Assembly (NCBI RefSeq): GCF_918797505.1
Contig: NC_092797.1
Location: forward strand, 39,135,372-39,199,371
Origin: Bemisia tabaci
Lineage: Eukaryota; Arthropoda; Insecta; Hemiptera; Aleyrodidae
Direction of reading: 5' to 3'
DNA: 64,000 nucleotides
Part shown: positions 55,205 to 64,000 of the stretch, one piece after another
Layout: every line of letters begins with the position of its first letter
Position numbering within the stretch: position 1 is the stretch's first letter
Translations under genes and position numbers: made by a program
Notes under the pieces: model-generated
What the model was told of the DNA's origin: nothing
Databases searched by the model: none
Seen by the model: the letters and a program-made list of their open reading frames with translations, nothing else

Positions 55205-55990
55205 AAAGAAGAGAAATGATGTAGATTGCGAGCACTTGAGCGTCTATAGGCATCGTTGCCAGTTTGGCAGGATATTCTCGAGTTATCTCCTAAAAATTCA
55301 GTATAATAATACGGGCAGATTTTCCCTTATTTTTACAGTTAATTGCACCACACCTAAAAAAATGATCTAGATGCACCTGAAAAACGAGGCAATGCTGCCA
55401 CGATTCCGGGATATTCTCGAATTATCCCATAAAATTCGATGTATTGCGACCAAATTTTACTTATTTTTACATTTAATAATAATTGCACCACGCTTGGATT
55501 TCAAAATAATCTACATGGCAGGCACCTGAATCTTTAGGCATCGTTTCCAGTTTTGCGGGAAAGTCTCTAGTTATCCTATAAAAATTCGATGTATTACGGG
55601 CACATCTTTCCTTATTTTTACAGTTAATTGCACCGCACCTAAAAAAATGATCGAGATGCACCTGAACGTCAAGGCAATGCTGCCACGATTCTGGGATAAT
55701 CTCAAATTATCCTATAAAATTCGATGTATTGGGGCCTTATTTTTACAGTTAATTGCACCACACCTAATAAAATGATCTAGATGCACCTGAGCCTCAAGGC
55801 AATGCTGCCACGACTCTGGGATATTCTCAAATTATCCATTAAAATTCGATGTATCGGGGGCAAATTTCAGTTATTTTCACCTTTAATTGCACTACACATA
55901 AATTTAAAATTGATCTAGATGGCAGGCACCTGAACTTCGATGCAACGTTGCCGGATTTCCGAGCTATTCCCGAGTTCTCCCTTCGGATGC
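55205..55990 (+). repeat. Tandem array, ~140-bp unit, about 5.5 copies
   Basis: The block AAGGCAATGCTGCCACG (or GGCATCGTTGCCAG) recurs at about 55249, 55388, 55537, 55673, 55798 and 55940, i.e. spacings of 125-149 bp. Each unit also holds GGGATATTCTC, AATTATCC, AAAATTCGATGTATT, CTTATTTTTACAGTTAATTG, CACCACACCTAA and TGATCTAGATG. Alternate units look more alike (CTGCCACG versus TTGCCAG types), suggesting a higher-order dimer. Confidence 0.85.
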
Positions 55991-56265
55991 AATTAAGCGA
56001 GAGCAAAATTCGGGCAAAAAACAGCAACAGCGCCCGAAAAACGTGTGGGCGATCACGATGGACGGCGGGCGATGAGTGGCTGTTGGGGTGAAATGATTGA
56101 TCGGCAAATAAACTGGATCCGTCGAGACGAGAGCCGAATTAATCGTGGGAATTCGATGAGCGGCTCACGTTGAGCGTGGGCTTCTATTACCGTACAAATA
56201 TTGAATGGATCTCAATGGGTATTAGGGTCACTCGCGAGTGGATGCTCAGCTCCGGCGCCGCGCCG

Positions 56266-56909
56266 CTCAGTCGACCGAGTCAATTGGAGAGGTCGGACGA
56301 AATTGGGAAACTTTAAAAGCTTATAACTCCGTTCATAGAGTACCTTAATAGGGAGAGTATGGCCACTGGGCCCCATGGAGGGCCTAGGACCCAAAAATGG
56401 CAATGCTCTTTTTTGGTTTTTAAGGATGGGAGGGGGTCATTGCCAACTTTGACGGTTATCACCGACCGCACTTGCTGCCAACCTTACTACATGCACGATG
56501 ATTTTTCTCAAAAATTGCACCCAATTAGCCGTAGAACTATGTAAATAAGTCGAAATAGTGCATTTGAGTTTTTTCGTTGCGATAAGCAAAGAAAACTACA
56601 TCTTGAGTCATTTCGTATTACATTAAATTACAGCGTCCGCTATTTTTGGGTCCTAGAAGGCTCCATCCAGCCAAAGATGGCTGAGCCAATCAGAGGTGGA
56701 AACCGAAGTGGCCATACTCTCTCTATTTAGGTACTCTATCCGTTCATACAAAACTTTGAGGTATTAAAATTGGTTTTATTGGTTTCCTTGCAAAATTTAC
56801 TTCCAAAAGCACCCCTGGGAATTTGAAATGTGACGAAATAAACATCAGACTTTGCAGTTTAAGTCAAAAGTTTTATGCCCGACGTCTCTGATTGACTGGG
56901 TCCACTGTG
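56266..56909. mobile_element. Transib-like MITE (copy 3) split by a later insertion
   Basis: The left end CTCAGTCGACCGAGTCAATT is degenerate; the right end is GGGTCCACTGTG (CACAGTGG in reverse). The 5-bp flanks CGCCG (56261-56265) and CGGCG (56910-56914) differ by one base. GGAGAGGTCGGAC and TATAACTCCGTTCAT match copy 1. Interrupted by the 402-bp element at 56337-56738. Confidence 0.8.
56337..56738. mobile_element. Nested element with perfect 9-bp TSD TCCGTTCAT
   Basis: Ends AGAGTACCTTAATAGGGAG, AGTATGGCCAC and GTGGCCATACTCTCTC, TATTTAGGTACTCTA. TCCGTTCAT flanks it on both sides (56328-56336 and 56739-56747), and removing the element restores the sequence seen in Transib-like copy 1 (TATAACTCCGTT). 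Nine-base duplications are typical of Mutator-like elements, but the terminal sequence was not matched to a named family. No ORF. Confidence 0.88.
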
Positions 56910-57227
56910 CGGCGCAGCGTGCGGATTCGTGCTTAAATAAGAATGAGGAGAAAGTGCGGCCGGTCGAGCCTAGCCCGGGCATTTGATCAGCTTCGGCCTG
57001 CTCTTGGATGCCGCGGCTCACCTCACTTCATGCTAAAGTAAAAAGAAAAAAAATAGCGAAAAAAAAGCACGGTCGTGAGATGTGTACTTTTCCTCAAGCA
57101 AACCTGTCCGTGCTCATCCCTTTTGGATGCGCTCGACAAAGAGGAGGGTTTTCAGGTTAGTTAGCATTCTGTAACGCATGGCCTCCGAGAGAAAGTTCGC
57201 GGTATGATTAACTTTGAGACGAGCGGG

Positions 57228-57410
57228 TTTTAAGGTCAAAACTTGGGCATCGATATCGGTGAGAAATCGGGAATATCGATGGTTAAAGGTGAAAAAATGC
57301 TTATTTTCAAATGGATGGCATGGATTTTAAGCAAATTTTAACGTCAAAACTTAGGCATCGATGATAAATCAGGAATATCGATTATGTTAAAAGTAAAAAC
57401 GTACTTTTTT
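57228..57410 (+). repeat. Two diverged direct repeats, ~115-bp spacing
   Basis: TTTAAGGTCAAAACTTGGGC, ATCGATATCGG, GGAATATCGAT and TTTTAACGTCAAAACTTAGG, CATCGATGATAAATC, GGAATATCGAT occur in the same order. Confidence 0.55.
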
Positions 57411-58211
57411 TCGACTGCGATGGCACAGATCTTCGCTCGTGTTTTCCTTTTTTTTAAATTTTTTGAGAATTATCTTTACGCGTTCAAAAATTTTAGCAGC
57501 AAAGTTTAAGGGAGATTTTTTTTTTCGGTAGCCTTTTCAATACACATTTTTTGCGGTAACGACGGATAAAGGGACCACATTTTACAATAAAGAACAACCA
57601 TTTTTTACTCTTTTTAGAAAAAACCTATAAGTTATTGGTTCCCCATGCAGGAAAGTGCTTTTATGAAGAGCCAGAGACAGTGGTTCCTCATGGCAAAATG
57701 TAAACCAAAGGATCTCTGAGTCTCAAACATTTTAATTTTTTTAAAGATTCGTCCCATAATTTAGATCACAATTTGAAAATAGGAACCACAATTTCTGACT
57801 CAGTTCAGAAACGACGTATGTGCCATTAGTTTTCCTACGGCCGGAAGTGTTTTTACGGATGAACTAGAAATTATAGCCCTTAATTTTCATAATATAGATC
57901 AATTAGAGTTAACACATGGTATCCAGCAAATAATCATGCTTCATTGCTTTTTCCTTAAAGGCAGAGACTTCCACTTGAATACCTACGCGTAAAACCAGAG
58001 GCGTTCAAATGAGCCTAAATAAAAACAATTTCCAAGGAGAGCGTGAAAATTGATGACGAGAGATCGAAGAAGAATCCTCGCACACCAAATATAAGAGTAA
58101 TCAAACGTCCAATAAAGTACTAAATCGACTTTCGCGTGAGAAGATCCGGAATAGCATTAAGAGCGAAAATGCCGTGTGCGGTAGAGCATTCGGACCCGAG
58201 GACGATGCAGT

Positions 58212-58804
58212 GAGCAGCAGTAAGCAAGAACGTCGTATGAACCATCAGGTGTTGCCAAATATCCTTCGATAAATCACGATTTTTTAGGAAAATTCGTGAA
58301 TATTTCTTTTCCTATTTTTCTGAGGATCTCGTTTGTAATTTGATCTAAAGGGTCTGAAAATTTCAAGGAAAAATATACATAACTTTTCTCAAACTTTAAC
58401 GTTCTCTAAGAGGGAATTCAAGGTAGATTTACACAGGTATGGACAGAACTGAACAACTGGCCTCTGATTGGCTCTCCAGCGGCCCCTTAACGTCAGCCAT
58501 TTTGTATGTTTTGATTATTTTGATTTATTATGTTCGGTTTATCGTTTGTCAAAATTTTGTGGGATTTTTTGCACAATTTTGGTTATACGATATTAATTTC
58601 AGCGTTTAAACGCACAAACGTTTGAATGTTAATTTGATTGTAATTTAATTAAAAAACGGGCCCCTTAACCTACGTCACGAGGTCATGTGACACGTACTGA
58701 GGCTCATGGGAAATTTTCAACTTTTCCATACCTGTGTAAATCTACCTTGGAGGGAATTTGGCAACACGCGAATGCTCATACGTCATTTTTGCCTAGCACG
58801 GCGG
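58212..58804. mobile_element. CTGCCGTGC foldback element split by a later insertion
   Basis: Left part AGTAAGCAAGAACGTCGTATG, AACCATCAGGTGTTGCCAAAT; right part, after the insertion, AATTTGGCAACACGCGAATG, CTCATACGTC, GCCTAGCACGGCGG. The left terminus is eroded. AGTT follows the right end. Confidence 0.75.
58419..58749. mobile_element. Nested element with perfect 9-bp TSD GAGGGAATT
   Basis: 331 bp with perfect ends CAAGGTAGATTTACACAGG, TATGGA and TCCATA, CCTGTGTAAATCTACCTTG. Identical GAGGGAATT lies at 58410-58418 and 58750-58758; removing the insert regenerates the host block GAGGGAATTTGGCAAC found in other copies. The near-identical ends suggest recent movement. Mutator-like by duplication length only. 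Confidence 0.92.
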
Positions 58805-59925
58805 AGTTGTGCTGCACGCCTCCATGCTGGGATTATTGGATGCGAAATGGCTCATAGATCACCGGCCGGCAGTCAATATCCCGATAGAAACTCCTGTTGA
58901 GTGGCCCGTGGGTTTCGCCGTGACTCGACATTTTTCACAGCGCGGCTCAAATGAGGGTTGCATTAACTTTCATAACAATTACTCGAGCTGCAATCCAAGC
59001 TCTGCCTCTTCCCCTCATTAATAAAATAAGTAAAAGTAAATCGAAAGTTTTCTTCTTTAAATCAGGATAATTTGGTGAAAAGTGTTGCGCGTCGGAGAGA
59101 TCGGTCAGGTGTCAAAACGTTGTTAGGGGCTCGACTTTCGTTCGCAAGGAACGCTCGCCTGAGAATCGGATCAAGCAGAACATTTCATGGAAGCATGGAC
59201 GATCTAGATACATGTTTCTTCAGGAACATCATGGCTTCCAAATGACGATTTTATTCCCGAGAGCAAAATAGTTGTATAAGAGTATATTCAATTTTATTTT
59301 CTCATATCGTAATTATTGTAAGGGTTTCTTTTTTTTCTCAAGGGAGAATCATCATCGAGTCAGTTGAGAAAGTGTACGTAAAAACACTGGAATATTCATT
59401 TCTAGGCAAATTGTATGAAATTATGGACACACTCTGAAAGTGTGACCGTTAACTCCTTAATTTAAAAATTCGATAACGCAAGGATCATTAAAAATAAAAT
59501 AAAAAAGAGTCATCTGCTCAAGATGCTACAGCGCTAATCAAATTAAGATTAAAGTCAATGACCTTATGGTCTATTTATCTTTAAAAACTGTAATTAAAAT
59601 TGTTCCCTCAAAATTTTGCATCGGCGGTGATTTGAGTATTTGTTTCCCTTTCAACGTGTTTTAAGCTTCAAATCGTATACCGCACCAAAATGAAGGAATA
59701 CTCACTTCGTTTCATTCAATATTTTTGCTGATTGGTACTCGAGATGTTATTTAACTCCTTTGAAAAAAAAAAACCTCCTCCCTGAAACGTTTGCAGAAAG
59801 ATGTTTGTGTATATACTGAATGGAAGTCCATAGAAGTAAAAAAAATGTTTTAAAAAATTTTGATGTTGAAATTCAAGAAATTTCCGGCAATGTATTCTTA
59901 ATCGGTTATTTTTCGTTTGTTTCAG

Positions 59926-61472
59926 GATTCTACAGCGATCCTCACTGCGTGCACCTGAAACCAGGCACCGGGCACTTGAGCGCGACGTTCGAGATCTTCC
60001 TGAACAGCTGCGGCATGTCCTCGTCAGCCAACCACAACGCTCACGGCGGCTACACGACGCCCAGCGGCAGCTACGTCGAGAACACCATCATCATCCAGTA
60101 CGACCCGTACGTCCAAGAAGTCTGGGACCAGGCCAGGAAGCTCCGCTGCACCTGGTACGACTTCTACGAGAAGGCCGTGACGTTTCGGCCCTTTCAGGTC
60201 GACATGCTCCACGCCGTCACCGCCAACTTCCTCGGAGACAACCTGCAGTGCTGGATGCAGATCCAAGTCGGCAAGGGACCCTGGGCCTCCGAAGTGTCCG
60301 GCATCGTGAAGATCGGCCAGACCATGACCATGGTCCTCGCCATCAAGGACGACGAGAACAAGTTCGACATGCTCGTCCGCAACTGCGTCGCCCACGACGG
60401 GAAACGCGCCCCCATCCAGCTCGTCGACCAGCACGGCTGCGTCATCCGACACAAGATCATGTCCAAGTTCCAGAAGATCAAGAACTTCGGGCCGTCCGCC
60501 TCCGTAGTCTCCTTCGCCTACTTCCAAGCCTTCAAGTTCCCCGACTCCATGAACGTCCACTTCCAGTGTGTCATCCAGGTGTGTCGCTACAACTGCCCTG
60601 AACCCCACTGCGGCGGCGACTACGCCGGACCCCAGCTCGGCGGCATCGGCGGCGGAGAGTACGGACCACCTCCTCCTCCACCTCAAGGCGTGCCACACCA
60701 AGAATACGGAGTACCCGACTACGGCGGTCTTGGTTTCCCAGACCCCAGGCATCCCTCAGGGCCCACCGGCGCTTACTCCGAGCAGAAATCCGAAGTCGTG
60801 CCACCCCCGAGTGGAAACGGAAACAGCAACAACAACGGCAACAACAATGGCAACGGCAACAACAATGGCAACGGAACGACACCCGCCACATTCTCCACGC
60901 AGAAGACATCGCCCAGCAATAGCATCAACGAAGCCAACGACATTCACCTACCTCCTCCACCACTACCCGGTCACCAGAACACATACACGACTGTCAAGCG
61001 GAAAGGAACCGTCGACGACGAAGGCAACCTCGCCGTTCTGGGAGGTCGACCAAGGTCGGTCGAGATCCCGGTCGACAGTAGTCCAAGGCGGCGGAGATCG
61101 CCGGAGATCGTGCGCACCATCGTCGTGTCGCACGTCTACAAGAGAGAAGCTCAAGAAATGACTGATGTAAACACTAGTAGAACTATTCAAGTGGTCGCCC
61201 CTGGGGACGTAAACTTCGCCCTGAACCCGGTAGGGAGCGCCAGCAACGAGACGGTTGTGGTTTCCTCTCGGACCACGGAGGCCGACAGTATATGTATAAG
61301 TGTGTCCAGTTTCGTGGCCGGGCTATCCATGCTCCTGGCCATCCTAGTCGTTGCGTGCCTTGTCGCCGCTTTCCTCTTCGTCCGCGTCCGGACCCTCGAC
61401 CGCAAGGGAATGACCGCCACCTTCGTCCACGGCGGCTTCGACCCCTCCGAATTCGTCAAAGTGACCAGTTAG
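59926..61472 (+). CDS. Exon 3 (last) of dusky/miniature-type ZP membrane protein
   Basis: With exons 1 and 2 this gives a 624-residue protein (residues 111-624 here). The ZP domain spans about residues 83-338, with cysteines 117, 138, 184, 218, 263, 281, 324, 329, 333 and 338 here. Blocks such as NTIIIQYDPYVQEVWDQA, CWMQIQVGKGPWASEVSG, AIKDDENKFDMLVRNCVAHD and QKIKNFGPSASVVSFAYFQA are, from memory, characteristic of insect Dusky, Miniature and Dusky-like, apical matrix proteins that tie the epidermis to cuticle and shape wing cells and hairs; I cannot say which paralogue. Then come a Pro/Gly/Asn-rich linker with an Asn-Gly tract (residues 405-425), a tetrabasic site SSPRRRRS (RRRR at 497-500) expected to release the ectodomain, a membrane span (about 565-595) and a 29-residue cytoplasmic tail ending FVKVTS. 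An upstream in-frame Met at 59820 lies in the intron and is not the start. Strong C/G bias at third positions contrasts with the AT-rich surroundings. Confidence 0.95.
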
Positions 61473-61551
61473 TGATACTATAATTTGCCATGTCTCCCTT
61501 TCCATACGGCTCGAATCGACCCGCAGCGTTTCCCCGCACCGGAATCCCATT
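61473..61551 (+). other. Start of 3' UTR
   Basis: Sequence between the TAG stop (61470-61472) and the foldback element at 61552. No polyadenylation signal is present in it, so the transcript probably continues into or past the transposon. Confidence 0.6.
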
Positions 61552-61801
61552 CTGCCGTGCTAAGGAACGCCGTATGAGCCTTCAGACGTTGCCAAATTTC
61601 CTCCGATAAAAACTGAATTTACTGGGAAAATTGCGAATATTATTTTCCAAAATTTTCAGACAATTTTGTACACAATTAATTCTAAAATATCTGAAAATTT
61701 CAAGGAAAAATATGCATGAATGTTGTCAAAAATACGTGTTTTATCGAGGGAAATTTGGCAACTCTCGAATGTTCATACGGCGTTCTTCCTTAGCACGGCA
61801 G
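61552..61801. mobile_element. CTGCCGTGC foldback element in the probable 3' UTR, TSD CATT
   Basis: 250 bp, CTGCCGTGCTAAGG to CCTTAGCACGGCAG, flanked by CATT on both sides (61548-61551 and 61802-61805). Arms GACGTTGCCAAATTTCC and GGGAAATTTGGCAACTC. It starts 80 nt after the ZP stop codon, so it would be transcribed as a long hairpin if the 3' UTR extends this far. Confidence 0.9.
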
Positions 61802-62100
61802 CATTGATTCCGGTGTTGAGCGGGAAGTTGGCGTGTTGAGTTGATTTTGAGCCGAACGAAGCGATGACGCGTCGCCGTATGAAAAGGGCGTTTTACAGGA
61901 CCTGCCCTGGTTTAGGAACTTAAAATTAGGAGGTCCTCATAGATTATCACGGGAAAATTTAGGCTTCTGACTTAAAACTAAGGTTACTGGAAATCATATT
62001 CTAGTAAAATGTAAACTTCATCAATGATCCTCAGAGCTAAGATCTTCAATGATCATTAACGCAGCAGCGTTGCCAGACTGTCATGGTCAATTTTTGTTTC

Positions 62101-62144
62101 TTTACCTGGAATCTTGAGTATTTTGACACGAAATTCCAGGTAAA
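62101..62144. repeat. Hairpin with 12-bp arms
   Basis: TTTACCTGGAAT and ATTCCAGGTAAA are separated by 20 nt. CTTCAATGATCAT-type words flank it in inverted order at about 62048 and 62206, so it may be the core of an old ~160-bp MITE. Confidence 0.55.
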
Positions 62145-62206
62145 GCAAGGGAAAACGAACCTTTAAGCAATCTGTTAGCATTACTTAGTTGATCATTGAT
62201 TATTTT

Positions 62207-64000
62207 CTCGAACTTCAGAAGATCATTGAGGAGGTATTATTTTCACGATTGTTACAGCCTTGAAACTCTCTAAATAGCCTCATAGTTACGATTTTCACAA
62301 ACTGCTATATTCTAATTAAGTTTTGGTCATTTTACTTTTTCAGTCAGAAGTCTAAAATTTTCTGTTCAATCCTTCAATTTAGTTCTAAATCAGGGATTAC
62401 CTTATTTGTGGCCCGCGTGTCAACGCGTTAGAACATTCAGAAAACTTTTTTCAATATATGTAATAAGGATTATAGCCTCACGCGATTGTTTTTTTCAATG
62501 AATTTTTTGGTCCTAAGAGGTTCAGTTTCTCGAGCGATTGTCGATGATGTAACCAAGCGGTCCTCTAAAACTTCAGTTGAACAGATTAAATATTTTAGAT
62601 TAATTTTTAAATTCTTACTTGAATCATTAAAGCTTTTCATCATCGGCAATCTTTCAAGGAAAACTCTCTAGTCTTTTTCACCCAGCCTTATTGTACGAAG
62701 GCAGCTATCCGTTTAACACGGACCATTTTCTCAATGAGGTAATAACGACAATTACCTAAGATACGATGTGTGATCGACAGACTTCCGGAAAGCATTACTG
62801 GATGTTTTATACATTGCAATGAGAATCCATAGGGGAAGTAAATCTTTAGACTTGCTCACGAACCATCATTACCATAAGTTCATCTACATAAAAATCTTCA
62901 CGGCCGTGAAATCGAATTTTTCTCAAATTGGAAACGACTGTAATATATATTGTTTGAAATCTTTGATCGCGAATAATGCAATGGACGTATCTAGGTCACG
63001 CGAATCAAGCGTCGTGCAAGTTTTGAAAAATTTAGCCATTTCTAAATATACCACTTTGTTTGGACCATTATCAATTGGAGCTTTGACATGCTTAACAGTC
63101 AAATTCAATAAATTAGATTTTTATGTATTTTTAAATGTTTACACCTCTCTGAGCTTATAGAGTCAGTTCTGTGAAGTAGTTTTGATCTTCCAATAATGAT
63201 GACATCGTTTCTTAATGAGCATAGTACCATCTATGCAAGATTGTGCGAATGGTTTACACAAAAGAGGAAGGCAATAATACCAAAGGATGGAGTAAAATAT
63301 AGAAAATTCCTCAAAGAAATAAACAAAACTCAGTGAAGTTTGTACATCAGAGTAAAGCCATAAATATTGAGTAATTTTTTTTAACGAACCCGATAACTTA
63401 ACATCAATTTATATCGTAATAAAAAGGTACACCAATAAAAAAAAATTCTTGAGTTGAAAACTACACCAATCAACAAGGGGCTCGTAATTCTATCCAATTA
63501 TGATCTATTTTGTAAATCTGGAGGATTTTATTGTGAAAATGGCTGAGCTTTGTTTTGTTCAGAAGTATAAAAACGAACTGACTCCATAAAAGGTTTTTCA
63601 TTCTACCAATGTAAATGACCGACGGTGCTCTCAATAGAGAATGCTAACTGACTGAACCGTAAGCATCTGTAAAAAATATCGCTTGCTAACTTACTTTACA
63701 TTAGTTAAGAAGTGTAAAAAAATAGTTATACACACGAGTAGTTGCGCGTTAGCATAAATTGTTTTCTACAAATATCTCCAAAAAGAATGCAGAATGTCAG
63801 CAGTCATCTTGAATATTTTCAACTATCATTGAATGTAAGAATTATTATTGCTTGAAACATAACTCCCACTTCAGTAGAAACTTTAAATGAAGGTTAATTT
63901 ACCAACTTTTCTAGATAAAACTATCGTTTCGTGAATGAAAGTGAGACATTTTAAGAGTCCCGGATCATAAGAAAAATAAAAAAACCTGAATTCGACCTGT
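62207..64000. other. Downstream noncoding DNA
   Basis: AT-rich, no supported gene on either strand. Candidate polyadenylation signals for the ZP transcript include ATTAAA near 62627 and AATAAA near 63318 and 63419; none can be preferred from sequence. Short frames (62486-62671, 62819-63160) look like chance. Confidence 0.4.

Larger units (their letters stand above)
54789..59925 (+). other. Intron 2 of the ZP gene (5,137 bp)
   Basis: GTGAGC donor to TTTTTCGTTTGTTTCAG acceptor. Contains a ~140-bp tandem array, two nested transposon pairs and short repeats; no other gene. A GAGACTTTAACGCAGG block at ~54950 belongs to the interspersed family near 28003 and 29383. Confidence 0.9.

Noticed and set aside
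55205..55990. CRISPR-like array
   Set aside because: Units of ~140 bp are repeated throughout their length, without short conserved repeats and unique spacers, in a eukaryotic intron.
59820..59925. In-frame Met at 59820 as start of the ZP protein
   Set aside because: An acceptor ends at 59925, and exon 2 joins there in phase to give SKGFYSDPHC inside the ZP domain. The upstream part is AT-rich intron read by chance.
60024..60752. 242-codon open frame on the minus strand
   Set aside because: It is the antisense of the GC3-rich ZP exon; Val/Asp/Glu/Gly-rich composition is the mirror of the real frame.
1..64000. Endogenous virus, LTR retrotransposon or bacterial-type operon
   Set aside because: No polymerase, integrase, capsid or envelope motifs, long terminal repeats, or closely spaced prokaryotic genes could be recognised on either strand.

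Overview
This is eukaryotic, arthropod-type DNA. It is AT-rich, very intron- and repeat-rich, has GT-AG splice sites, and carries one clear insect-type gene. Abundant short palindromic transposons and a GC3-rich coding exon set in AT-rich noncoding DNA suggest an insect with a sizeable genome. A hemipteran (whitefly-like) source is my guess only; I could run no search.

The one gene I can support fully lies on the + strand and covers about the right-hand 60% of the window. It encodes a single-pass zona pellucida (ZP) domain protein of the dusky/miniature/dusky-like group, i.e. apical extracellular-matrix proteins that shape cuticle. Three coding exons join in frame: a 23-codon signal-peptide exon (24681-24749), an exon with a Pro/Gly-rich stretch and the first strand and cysteine of the ZP domain (54530-54788), and a large last exon with the rest of the ZP domain, an Asn/Gly/Pro linker, a tetrabasic furin-type site, a membrane span and a short tail (59926-61472). 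The assembled protein is 624 residues. Intron 1 is about 29.8 kb and intron 2 about 5.1 kb. At least one untranslated exon probably lies further upstream.

Layout: 1-24.6 kb is noncoding, apart from two tiny possible terminal exons of another + strand gene (3705-3744 and 3947-3976), with scattered foldback elements, tandem duplications and CpG-rich patches. 24.7-54.5 kb is intron 1, densely packed with mobile elements. 54.8-59.9 kb is intron 2, with a ~140-bp tandem array and two nested transposon insertions. 61.5-64 kb is 3' UTR or downstream sequence, with one foldback element starting 80 bp after the stop codon.

The main non-gene content is a community of nonautonomous DNA transposons. Many copies can be delimited exactly from their target-site duplications (TSDs): (i) Transib-like elements ending in CACAGTGG with GC-rich 5-bp TSDs; (ii) CACTG- or CACGG-ended elements with 2- or 3-bp TSDs and internal arrays of a short palindromic motif, as expected of the CACTA/EnSpm (CMC) group; (iii) two ~250-bp foldback families (CTGCCGTGC and GGACCGCG ends) with 4-bp A/T-rich TSDs; (iv) two unrelated elements with perfect 9-bp TSDs, each inserted inside another element; (v) a decayed mariner with TA TSDs and recognisable transposase remnants. 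No autonomous element, virus, CRISPR array or confident RNA gene was found.
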